Position numbers and translations under genes: made by a program
NCBI GenBank assembly: GCA_003427395.1
Contig: BFEA01000490.1
Span: 632,278 to 696,277 of the forward strand
Source: Chara braunii
Lineage: Eukaryota > Streptophyta > Charophyceae > Charales > Characeae
DNA: 64,000 nucleotides
Direction: 5' to 3'
In this document: positions 43,765-53,109 of the stretch, in pieces
How positions within the stretch are numbered: the first letter of the stretch is position 1
Layout: each line of letters starts with the position of its first letter
Notes under the pieces: model-generated
Told to the model about the DNA's origin: nothing
The model's database searches: none
Seen by the model: the letters and a program-made list of their open reading frames with translations, nothing else

Positions 43765-44811
43765 GAACCCCTAGTAAAAGACAAAATATGGACGACATTA
43801 TCGCAAATGGAGGAGGAAAAAACCCCGGGCATAGACGGGCTCCCCAAGGAGTTCTGGGCGGCAATGTGGCCAGAGATATCGCAAAATCTCATGGATTTCT
43901 ACCAGGAGGTCTGGGCCACAGGACAGACTGGGGAGCTGGTTGGGCAAGGGGTGTTGACGCTCCTCTACAAGAAAGGGGAACACATTAATATACGGAACTA
44001 CAGACCCATTACCCTGCTAACAGTGGTCTATAAAATGATGACTAAAGCATTAGCCAATCGCATAATACCGATAATGTCGGACATCATTCACCCAGACCAA
44101 ACAGGCTTCATCCAGGGCAGGAATATCCAAGACAACATCCTCCTGGTCAACAAGACGATCAAACTGGTCAGGCAATCTAAAAACAATGCGGCCATCATAT
44201 TCGTCGACTTCGAAAAAGCTTATGATCACGTGGATTGGGTCTTCCTAGACATGTGTTTGCAAAAGCTCAACTTCCGGCCAGACTTTAGAAGATGGATTAG
44301 GATCCTCCATTTCAGTGCAACTACAAGAGTCATGGTTAATGGTAACCTGACCCCCCCTACTACTCTGCAAAGATCCGTACGGCAAGGGGACCCCATAGCC
44401 CCCTTCCTGTTCGTAATCATTATGGAAGCGCTGGCCGCCAACCTCCAGACTCATAAGGACATCAAGAGAATTCGAGTGTCCGCCATTCCCGAGGAAGCAA
44501 TCCCGGTGTGTTCCTTGTTTGCGGATGACCTGACTCTGATGGTGGACGCCTCCTGGGAATCAATGGAGGAAATCCAACGTATGATGGACCGCTTCTGTCA
44601 ACTCTCAGACATGTGCGTAAACTGGGGAAATAAAACCCAGGGATGGTGGATACACCACCAAGGCGTGAGGCCGCTAGAGCAACCCAGGCTTAAATGGCTC
44701 CCGGAACAAGCGCCCATTAGAGTGTTGGGGGTATCAATGACGGCGGAAGACCGACCATCAAGCAATAACGAATGGCTCACCGGGCCGCCCCTGGCAAAAA
44801 TGGCACTCTGA
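43765..44811 (+). pseudogene. LINE ORF2: reverse transcriptase domain
   Basis: Blocks in order: EEEKTPGIDGLPKEFW, LYKKGEHINIRNYRPITLL, VYKMMTKALANRI, DQTGFIQGRNIQDNI, AIIFVDFEKAYDHVDW (first catalytic Asp), RQGDPIAPFLFVIIMEAL, SLFADDLTLMV (catalytic FADD), LGVSM. The catalytic residues are all intact. It ends at a TGA (44809) that replaces a Trp or Arg codon; the same frame continues beyond it. Confidence 0.95.
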
Positions 44812-46881
44812 AAGAACAAACATACCTCCCTGTTTGGACGCTCCCTGCTTATCAACAACGTGGTGCTGGCCTCGTTATGGTACAAGTCGGCTATCTGGGT
44901 CCTGGACAAGAACGCCCTGCGCCCATTAAAGCGGCAGATAACAACCTTCCTATGGAGGAGTGACCACGAGGCAGCAAACGTGATCCACCGGGTGGCATGA
45001 CACTCTTTAATCCAGCCGAAAACAAAAGGGGGACTCGGCCTTCTTGACCCTCAGGTGCAGACCAAAGCCCTTGCGGTGCAATGGATTAAACGGCTGATTT
45101 TTTATCCCGACGTCCCATGGAAAGGGTTGGCTCTAGAACAGATCTCCAGACTGGCACCCCAGACAACCGCAGGAAGCGACCCGACGATGTGGCTCGAAAA
45201 TCGGGATTGGTCCATCCCGAGGCCCAGGCAGGAGCAGCTTGACAACGGCCCTCCCTCCCCCAGACGAGCCGCAAGGGATTATTTGCGAAACGACCCGTTC
45301 TTGCCCACTCTCATCAAAACATGGCGGGGCCTCCCTCTACCAGACAAAACCTCACCCGACAGATGGGAGGAAGTGGCAAGGCAACCCCTCTTTGGCAACA
45401 GGTGGATAGTGGACTCAAGAGGACAAACTCTCCATTGCATGGACTCCCCCTGGCAAGGATGGATTCGGCGAGGGGTAATGAGAGTAAAGGACATCTGGGA
45501 CATAGAGACAAAGGATTGGATCAGCCTCGACAAACTCAGACAAAAACTGAGGTCTTGTCACCGGCCACACAAAACCCTGGAGGCGATCGTGGAAAAGATC
45601 CCCCTGGCCTGGTGGAGGATCCTCCACAAAGGCCCAACCCTACAAAAGAGCGACTGGGTGGCAGTGACAGGGCGACAAGGAGAAGTGGGCAGGGTGGTCA
45701 GCCGTCTCCCGGGAGGCAGCGTGGAAGTATCACTCTTCCAAGTGGGACGGGCCAGCATAATCTCAATGTGTGCTCCGACAAAAACCGTAGAGTGTCAGAC
45801 AGAAGAACTTTTCAGAATAAGGGTCCTTGAGGAGAACGAACAACGCATAGCCTTCCTCCCCGGCTCCCCGATCCAACACCTGGCCTTGGATCCGCTAGAG
45901 TGGACATGGACAACCTGCTGGGGGAAAGGCAGGAGCAGCACCAGGACACTACATGGTCTAATGGTCAGATCCACCTATAGGTTGCTCAGACCAACGATAA
46001 ATCTTAGACAACAGATGGCAGAACGTTGGAGGCACCACTTGAATGTCAATGCAGACGCTCTAAGACCAATCAAGTGGTTCAAGATGGCCAAAGACAAACC
46101 GGCTAAAATTGCTTCCCTTCAATGGCAACTGGAACACCGCTGTCTGCCCACAAACAACTGGCTGATAGATCAAACCTCCTTGGAACAGAGAGGCCTCGCC
46201 CTCCCATGGTGCAAACTATGCATCAACTCGTTCCCCACCAGAAAGCGCCCCGAGACAATCGAACACATCTTCCTGCAATGCCCGGGGGCGCTCTGGCTGT
46301 GGAGGTGGTGGGACCGAATCTGGGGGCAGCTGGAAACATCAGCCCCGTGGCCCTGGGGCTGGCAGGCAATCCTGTTCGAAAACTGGCCGGAAGACCACTC
46401 AGACCAGCTAGATGACTTTACCGCCAACATGCTCAAAGTAGGGCGGAGGGCGGTACTCTGGGCGCTCTGGCGACGGCGTTGCACCTTCGAACTGGAGGGT
46501 GCCAGATTGGAAGGGCCTGATTTTACGGAAAGCATACAGCGCCAGGTTCAAACAGAAATCACCGCGGTGTGGGAAGGGGTAAAAACCCGAATCAGAAGTC
46601 TGGACAGAACACAAGATATTCTGCTTAAAATTAAGGAATTCAGTAAAAACTGGCTCGGGGGACCTGATGCGGGGAGGATAGGGAAGGTTGAATGGAAAGG
46701 GGCACCCCCGGCACCGGGGCCAGACCAAGGGAGTAGAGAACTCGTAAGGGATTACTGTCTTACATTCAAAGACTGGACTAAGGTGGATGAGGCTATCCCC
46801 CTGAAACCTTCCGAGGACTTCCCCGAACTTTCCCCCCCCCCCTCTAACTGCCTGGTCGAAAAGCAGTGGTATGGAGGATGA
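44812..46881 (+). pseudogene. LINE ORF2: C-terminal region with zf-RVT domain
   Basis: It continues the RT frame with one further TGA (44998) and then 608 open codons from 45055. Early part: KNKHTSLFGRSLLINNVVLASLWYKS, in two words KNKHTSLF and LASLWYKS, typical of the LINE thumb. The zf-RVT domain is at about 46090-46330: KIASLQWQLEHRCLPTNNWL, WCKLC, TIEHIFLQCPGALWLWRWW (a C-x2-C ... H-x4-C pattern). The tail is Trp-rich and acidic. The stop is TGA at 46879-46881. Confidence 0.9.
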
Positions 46882-47314
46882 GTGCTAGACAGGTAAGAAG
46901 GGGCCGGATGCAAGGTGAAGCAGTCAGCAGGCGGGAGGGGGAGCAAGCAGATGGGATCAGCCCCAGTCAGTAGGCGGGAGGGAGAGCAAGCAGCCGGGGA
47001 CAGTCTCAGCCTTCCTCTTCTCCACGGGAACAGCCGGCAGTGGGGTAATCAGACGGGTGTAGGGGCAGATAGCTGGAGACAGTAGCAGTCTTTAAAGTCC
47101 CAATCTGGCGCCCTCCCATGGGAGGGTGAAGAGATACAACGGCAGCATCAGTTCTCCAAGTACACACGGCTCGACTGGCAGACAACTCACAGATGCTCTG
47201 GCTTTGCACATAAGCCTGCTCAGTCAATCCCCTGATTTGGCAGGGCAATCAATGCTGGCAGGAACCACGACTGCGCGCACATAGCCAGGATATTCCAAAG
47301 CATGTCTTTCAAGT
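46882..47314 (+). other. LINE 3' UTR
   Basis: Non-coding, with an AGTCAGCAGGCGGGAGGGAG block nearly repeated at 46920 and 46965. It connects ORF2 to the conserved terminal stem-loop. Confidence 0.6.
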
Positions 47315-47372
47315 GTAATGGGACGCTGGACCCGATTTCCAGCAGGTGATGCTCCCCACCAATAGATGGAGC
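47315..47372 (+). promoter_or_regulatory. LINE 3'-terminal stem-loop shared with SINE-like tails
   Basis: GGGACGCTGGACCCGATTTC, CAGCAGGTG, TGCTCCCCACCAATAGATGG. Two hairpins are possible (GCTGGA/TCCAGC and AGCAG/CTGCT-type in the family consensus). The same block precedes poly(A) at several other sites, so it is probably the RT recognition signal of this LINE group. Confidence 0.6.
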
Positions 47373-47383
47373 CTCTCCTCAGG

Positions 47384-47421
47384 CTGTCTCTTATACACAT
47401 CTAGATGTGTATAAGAGACAG
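47384..47421. other. Nextera mate-pair junction (Tn5 mosaic ends), sequencing artefact
   Basis: The 38-bp perfect palindrome consists of CTGTCTCTTATACACATCT and its complement AGATGTGTATAAGAGACAG joined end to end, which is the circularisation adapter of Nextera mate-pair libraries. It is not genomic. Sequence to its left and right may not be contiguous. Confidence 0.98.
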
Positions 47422-48165
47422 GGTGTAACCTGAGTTATGAAAAAAAAAAAGGCCTGGTAGAGAGATCTAGGGAACTGTCGAGGGTGGAAGGCAGTCCNGT
47501 GGCTAACAGCGAGCTGCTACNAAGACGATGCGGGTCGGAGCTGGGGTGGGTCATGCCGCCCTGTAACCCGGCGGTTGGGGGCGTGAGGCCTGATAGAGCT
47601 TGGTATCTAGGATAGGTGGGTTGTTGTAGGCAGGTCGGTTGAATAGCACTGGGGTGACGTGGTTTTGATTATATCGGCTTCCAAATTATCCTAATTCGTT
47701 CTTAATTTTCGCATACAATTTTGTTGTTCTCAGTTGCTTTTGGCGGCCTTGAGAATGCTTTGAGACTGGGTACTTCTTGCAACCCACTTTAGGCTTCTTT
47801 GATGTTGTTATATTCATGGATCTGTGGTTTTTCGATGCCAGAACGACGCTGGCCAGTGTTGGGGGGTTGCCCTGTAACCTATTGAGAGGAGGAGCGTGAG
47901 GCCTGGTAGAGAGATCTGGGGATGCCTTGGGGCAGGCATTCCAAGGGAAAACCAAGGGTTGGTGTCAAGACGACACTGACCGGAGTTAGGGTGAGTCGTG
48001 TTGCCCTGTAACCTAGCAGGGTGGGGGCATGAGGCCTGGGAGAGCTCGGCAGGGAATAAGACACTTTTGAAGGTTTTGTTAGGGATTCCAGGGTTCTGAG
48101 CAGTCAAAGGACTTATGTGCCTCTCCCTTTTGACCTCATAACTGCTGCTTGAGTAGCCTAGCAAT
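47422..48165 (+). repeat. Dispersed repeat, copy 3 of the 35300 family
   Basis: It matches 35490-36110 (GGCCTGGT.GAGAGATCT.GGGAACTGTC and the later ATATCGGCTTCCAAATTATCC block) and then 36640-36700. It contains Ns at 47498 and 47521. Confidence 0.75.
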
Positions 48166-48224
48166 AGGTCAACAGTTATCCAAGTCTTCCTTAATTTTCT
48201 TGAACTCGTTTAATTGTTCTCAAA

Positions 48225-48370
48225 TTGTTCTTAGCCGAAGCCAGGTAATGGCCCTGGTATTTCAAATGACTTGTATAATTCTATATGGGACGTTGGGCCC
48301 GGTTCCAGTACGTGCTGCTCCCCACGAATAGACCGGAACCGGCCCAGCATCCCATATAGAATTATCATAC
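48225..48370. repeat. Retroelement tail folded into a long inverted repeat
   Basis: Arms 48277-48306 and 48335-48363 pair almost perfectly (AATTCTATATGGGA, then the TTGGGCC..GGTTCC part) around a 28-nt loop. One arm is the family tail block GGGACGTTGGGCCCGGTTCC; the other is its complement. Confidence 0.8.
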
Positions 48371-48551
48371 TTGTGGCGCACTGGCGCTGTGCGCTGCACG
48401 GTGCTCTGCGAGGACCCGAGGTGCGCGCGCACCGGCGCGCGCCGCGCATCTGGGTGCGCAGTGCACGCTGCACTTGTCTGGTGTGCTGCGTGATTGTGCA
48501 CAGTGTATATTTCCATGTTCTAGCGGTAGATACATTCGATTTTGCTCATCC

Positions 48552-48640
48552 GTTTTTTTTTGTTTTGTTTTTTTTTGGGACAAATGCTCCAGTCTATTCG
48601 TGGGGAGCAACACGTGCTGGGATCCGGGCCCAGCGTCCCA
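48552..48640 (-). mobile_element. Retroelement 3' tail copy, minus orientation
   Basis: A T-rich run (48551-48576), then TGCTCCAGTCTATTCGTGGG and GGGCCCAGCGTCCCA. Confidence 0.6.
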
Positions 48641-48687
48641 ATCGATGGAAGTACCAGGAGTCCAGCCGCGAGGTTGGAGACTTCCCT

Positions 48688-48690
<3 letters not shown>

Positions 48691-48746
<56 letters not shown>

Positions 48747-48881
48747 NNNNNNNNNNNNNNNNNNNNNNNNNNNNNNNNNNNNNNNNNNNNNNNNNNNNNN
48801 NNNNNNNNNNNNNNNNNNNNNNNNNNNNNNNNNNNNNNNNNNNNNNNNNNNNNNNNNNNNNNNNNNNNNNNNNNNNNNNNN
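48691..48881. other. (CT)n microsatellite followed by a 135-base N gap
   Basis: CT repeats at 48691-48746 run into unresolved bases 48747-48881. Any translation across this stretch is meaningless. Confidence 0.99.
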
Positions 48882-49034
48882 TTTCCCAGCTTATATTGAA
48901 ATGCAACTTACTTTTGGAAAAAAAAAATGCTGTATCGTGTCCCATCTGTGGAAACGGGACAGCCTTGAGGGAAGTTGAGGTATCATTATGGATCTGATGT
49001 GCCACATGTAATTCAGAGTTATTATAATCATCTG

Positions 49035-49125
49035 ATACCAGTGGGATTCAAACTCGGATCTGTGTATCAAGAGTTACATGGACGGGTGCACCATTCAGCG
49101 GCACACCAGGCTGGATGGGGGCCTT
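49035..49125 (-). repeat. tRNA-derived SINE head
   Basis: The minus strand reads GTGTGCCGCTGAATGGTGCA (A-box region) and GAGTTTGAATCCC (B box). Confidence 0.5.
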
Positions 49126-49299
49126 ATATTGATCGGGGCATGTGTTTAGAGTGATGATAACAAAAATAGGGGGAAAGGGGGCCTGTCATGTTGGATGCCC
49201 CCCTGTCCGACATGAAAAGGAAAGAAGAAAGATCTTCAAAGGAGATAATGATAATAAAGATGGGAAAGAAACCAAAAAAAAAAAAAAAAAAAAAGTTAG

Positions 49300-49660
49300 A
49301 CACTACTGTTATTTGGTCGGGGGTGGGCGTATTTTGAGAATAAATAAATAAATAAATGGTTAGAGGTGGGGGACGGTGAAAAGGGAGGCGCAGCTCCGTT
49401 AAAAAAAAAGAAAAGGACAGAAAAAATGCTCGGTCTTTGCGTTAGCCGGACCCCCACCGGCGGCCCCACCCCATCCTTGACCACCATGGTTGGGGCGGGC
49501 AACATGCATCCCTTCTGATGGCTGAAGGGAGACAGCAAAGCTATGTTCGCAGGGGTCCCCTGTATAAGCCTTAGGAGCAGTGGTAGGTAGGTAGTGAAGG
49601 TGAATTGAAAGAATTTGAAAGATGATGAAAGATTCGAGAAAAGAGTATAGCCTAGTTAAA
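49300..49660 (+). mobile_element. SINE, 5'-truncated copy
   Basis: It matches the body and tail of the element at 49690-50230 (TTGCGTTAGCCG, CACCGGCGGCCCCACCCC, CACCATGGTTGGGGCGGG, GTATAAGCCTTAGGAGCAGTG). A poly(A) of 22 follows at 49658. Confidence 0.7.
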
Positions 49661-49689
49661 AAAAAAAAAAAAAAAAAAAAGGTTGTCTG

Positions 49690-50230
49690 ACTCATCCAGC
49701 GGCCTAGCTCAGTTGGTTAGGCGTACAAGTGGCACTCAGAAGGTTGTGGGTTTGAGCCCTTGAACAGCCTGCGGCGCACTCAGTGCCAACCAGCGGTGAT
49801 AGTCCGCTTGATACCTCTGATCGGTATTAGTAGGGTGCTTGGCCAACATGGGAGCGAGTGCGAGTGTGAGTGGGCGGCGTGTGGTGTGTGGGAGAGTGTT
49901 GGCCTTAGACACGGCTGTTATTCGGTTGGGGGTGGGGGACGATGAAAAGGGACTCCGAGGTGCAGCTACTGGCAAAATGCTTGGTCCTTGCGTTGGCCGC
50001 ACTCCCACCGGCGGCCCCACCCCATCCTTGACGACCATGGTTGGGGCGGGGGGCAACAACATGCATCCCCTCTGATGGCTGGAGAGAGACAACAAAGCTA
50101 TGTTCGCAGGGTTCCCCTGTATAAGCCTTAGGAGCAGTGGTAGGTAGGTAGTGAAGGTGAATTGAAAGAATTTGAAAGACGATGAAAGATTTGAGAGAAG
50201 AATATAGCGTAGTTTTATAAAAAGAACAAA
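49690..50230 (+). mobile_element. tRNA-derived SINE, full-length copy
   Basis: The head at 49698-49765 has GGCCTAGCTCAGTTGGTTAG (D-arm/A box) and GTGGGTTTGAGCCC (B box). The body shares long blocks with 49300-49660, and the tail GAAAGAATTTGAAAG..GATGAAAGATT ends in an A-rich stretch. It is transcribed by Pol III if active. Confidence 0.75.
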
Positions 50231-50655
50231 AAAGTTTGTCTGACTCGTTACTTTTTGCATTTATGACAGTATACTCACACTAGGCCATTACAATCGCAGA
50301 ATCACAAAATCAGTGGCCAGATCAAGTCCTGCCTTTAGAAAGGGATCGATCTGACTGTGCAATTCTGCGATTATGTTCGCAGGGGTCCCATGTATAAGCC
50401 TTAGGAGTAGTGGTCGGTAGCTAGGTAGTGAGGGTGAACTGAAAGAATTTGAAAGCATGATGAAAGATTTGAGAGAAGAATATAGCGAAGTTTTATAAAA
50501 AGAAAAAAAAAGTTTGTCAGACTCATTACTTTTTGCATTTATGACGGTATACTCACACTAGGCAATTATAATCGCAGAATCGCAAAATCAGTGGCCAGAT
50601 CAAGTCCTCCCTTTAGAAAGGGCTCTATCTGACTGCGCAATTCTGCGATTATAAG
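50099..50655 (+). repeat. 273-bp tandem duplication carrying two palindromic MITE copies
   Basis: TATGTTCGCAGG starts at 50099 and 50372 (period 273). Each unit contains the SINE tail and a palindromic piece of about 85 bp bounded by AATCGCAGAAT and ATTCTGCGATT (50291-50373 and 50567-50654). Confidence 0.85.
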
Positions 50656-51436
50656 GGGAAGGACGGTAAGACTGCTTCAGTGGGTGCTACCCTGTCTGAA
50701 CCTAGGGTCCAGAGTCTCTTGGGGCCTGTAGTAGATTGTCTGGGCCTGGCTTCCGAAGTTCCCGTTCGACAAGGCTCGTCCGCTTCCGCTTCCACCAAGG
50801 CTGGGCAACCTATCAACCCTGGTGCCTATCACTGCTGTTCGGTCCAAGTTGCCTGCCCATTGGTAGGGTAATGGTCCTGAGTGCTGGTCACCCTGAGGTA
50901 GGATAGTGGGATAGGGGGTGCGCTAGGGGTATTGACGCGAGGATGGGATGGGAGGTGGTCTCATACTCCAGGACACCCACGGCCCACAGCTCCAGGTGAT
51001 CACTGTGTGCTCAGTGACTGGCCTCTACAGCACCATGGACTTCAAAAAATAATAATAATAATAAATAAATAAACACTCACAAAGCACAGCTAGGGTGTGT
51101 GTATGTGCTGACCGTTGGAATCAGATCTGTAAGATGAACCGTGCTAGCACTAGCGCCCTAACGCCGACCGACCAGCGAGGTCCGGCCGCAGCCAGCTTGA
51201 CCAGCGTGCTAGAGAGGGAGTCCCTCCAGGCCGCTGGGCCTGTTCACACGCCCGACACGTGGCCTTGGCTTTCAGCTTGCCACGTGCCACCTGTCGTTTG
51301 GTGACGTGGACGCCTCACGAGACGTGATCAGGGGATTGATTGGAGGTTACTGCACAAAAGCGGCGCGGTTCTTTGAGCGAGCCATGACTACCAAGGAGGA
51401 GATTTTGGAGAGGGAGCTACATATTGAAGCAAACGA
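50656..51436. other. No gene seen
   Basis: Only short frames. An AATA/AAATA microsatellite lies at 51049-51075. Confidence 0.5.
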
Positions 51437-51766
51437 ATGGCTGATTACCTTGGAGAACGGACGCAGATGGCTATAGGAGATTGTGAGGGACATGTCTTAC
51501 GGCTGCAAATGGAGCCAGAGGTCAAAGGGGGAGCGATTTCTCTGGCTGGTTGGCTGAAGGAGAAAAGTGAGGACATGTTGGAGATCATCTGGGAGCTGGA
51601 GGAGGGGCTGGATCCGCGGCTTGACGTCTGCATGGATTGGAGGAGGGCAGATGGCATCATGTCTGTCTGCAAAACCCTCTTCAATGACGCGATCTGTATG
51701 CTCTTCTGGAAGACCGATTGGAGGGCGTTATTGATCGTGAGGACGCGCACGCGGCAAGAGAGGTAA
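51437..51766 (+). CDS. Hypothetical protein, 109 codons
   Basis: MADYLGERTQMAIG.. with an amphipathic middle (EKSEDMLEIIWELEEGLD). Not recognised. A short frame just upstream (51384-51476, LERELHIEANEWLITLE) may be part of the same broken gene. It could be a remnant exon or chance. Confidence 0.25.
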   Translation: MADYLGERTQMAIGDCEGHVLRLQMEPEVKGGAISLAGWLKEKSEDMLEIIWELEEGLDPRLDVCMDWRRADGIMSVCKTLFNDAICMLFWKTDWRALLIVRTRTRQER

Positions 51767-51891
51767 CAGCGTTAACATCAAGACCATCAACAACATCAAT
51801 AAATGGGTGCAACAACAACAACAGCAACAATGCTAACAGCGGCGATAACAAAAACAAAAACAACAGCGGCGAAAACATCAACAAGAACAGC

Positions 51892-51937
<46 letters not shown>

Positions 51938-52153
51938 ACAACAATAACAACAATGATAATATCAACAGCAACGACGACAACGATGGCAGTGACGACTTCG
52001 GAAGCAGCGGGGTTGACAGCGGTGCCCATGCAGATGCGATCATCATCTACATGATGGGGGAGATGCCGCAAGCGGACGAAGGGGAGCTTGGGGTTGGTAC
52101 AGAAAAGGGGTTTGTTATCTCCCCCCCTCTCAACGATAGTGACGACGACGACG

Positions 52154-52223
<70 letters not shown>

Positions 52224-52374
52224 CGTCGACAACGATGACGGTGGTAGCGACGACCAAGGGAGCAGCGGGGTAGGAAGCGGCATCCGGGCAGGCAGACAGA
52301 CTGCGGCAAAACAGCCTGTCGGGAGACACAGTAGCAAGGTAGACGAAAACATGCATACAGAATCAGTACCATAG
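51718..52374 (+). CDS. Asn-rich low-complexity open frame
   Basis: 218 codons dominated by AAC repeats (51890-51960 and 52156-52225), with short non-repetitive islands such as IIIYMMGEMPQADEGELGVG and a Gly/Ser/Asp segment. The island at 52030-52135 is homologous to 58105-58220, which suggests that it belongs to a repeat family. Coding status is doubtful. The last 78 bp lie inside the left direct repeat of the Penelope-like element. Confidence 0.25.
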
Positions 52375-53084
52375 AGCCAATGAACAAACTCTACAAAGCT
52401 GCATAAAGCACAAAACGTGAGATCAGCTCTCAGAGTTCCACCTTCACAGCACTCAGTGAATACTGCTTCATACCACGTATGTCTCAGCTACCATGCCACC
52501 ATAGCTATATCTCCCGGAAAGCGACAAAGTAGTCCCTTCTACTGGTTTCTTATACACATCTAGATGTGTATAAGAGACAGCGGCAAGACATATACAATAT
52601 GGTAAGTTTACCGAAGATATTCGTACATTGTTAAAAGTAAAAAAGAAAAGAAAATACTTCAAAGAAAAATAATTCAATTAAAATAAAATAAAATCAAAAT
52701 AAAATTAAAATACAATAAACTCTGTCTCCGCGTCGACGATCTGCCGAAAAACTGACAGCCTTTAGCTATCCTACAGCCTACCGACCAACAGACGAACCGG
52801 GACGGAAAGACAGCAAAAGGAAAAAGAGAAAGAAACGAAAATGAAAATGAATGAGACTTTCGTCACCGTAGGTTCCGGACGGGGAATATCCCCCGGGTCA
52901 AAATGTCCATTCGACAGTTATAGATCACGGTCCGTACTGGCCGCGGTTTGCTACCTGTCGTTCACCCTGTGTGGTCCCTCCTTCGCATTCATGCCTTTTT
53001 TCCTTTTCCCATGCCAGATCATTTGAAAAACGCCGATCAACTCCCATAGTATCTTCTGCGTCGTACCCTTGGCTAATTTAGCCA
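52297..53084 (-). repeat. Pseudo-LTR, left copy
   Basis: It aligns with 57308-58095 without net indels, with scattered substitutions (for example GTCGACG versus GTCGGCG). A sequencing adapter sits inside it at 52548. It borders the end of the RT frame at 53110. Confidence 0.85.
52548..52580. other. Nextera mosaic-end junction inside the repeat, artefact
   Basis: 33 bp of the 38-bp junction (TCTTATACACATCT plus AGATGTGTATAAGAGACAG). Its minus-strand translation gives the well-known contaminant peptide SYTHLDVYK. Confidence 0.97.
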
Positions 53085-53109
53085 AGGCACCCAGAGAATC
53101 CTCCGGGGG

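Larger units (their letters stand above)
38600..47375 (+). mobile_element. Near full-length plant-type LINE
   Basis: Plus-strand order: long ORF1 with a CCHC knuckle (to 42245); ORF2 with APE-type endonuclease, reverse transcriptase and C-terminal zf-RVT (42293-46881); about 430 bp of 3' UTR; and a terminal stem-loop (47315-47372). EN-RT-zf-RVT order and the ORF1 knuckle fit the plant L1-like group. The 5' end is not defined and no target-site duplication can be tested, because a mate-pair junction adapter follows at 47384. At least nine point stops and one frameshift make it inactive. Confidence 0.85.

Noticed and set aside
48271-49005. ORFs crossing the N gap
   Set aside because: Reading frames through 135 unknown bases and a CT microsatellite carry no information.
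52468-52677. Conserved 69-codon ORF present twice (also 57479-57688), apparently a duplicated small gene
   Set aside because: It contains the translated mosaic-end adapter (SYTHLDVYK) and lies in the pseudo-LTR; it is an artefact.
52297-53084. True LTR of a retrovirus-like element
   Set aside because: The enclosed RT and GIY-YIG belong to the Penelope-like type, and no protease, RNase H or integrase is present.
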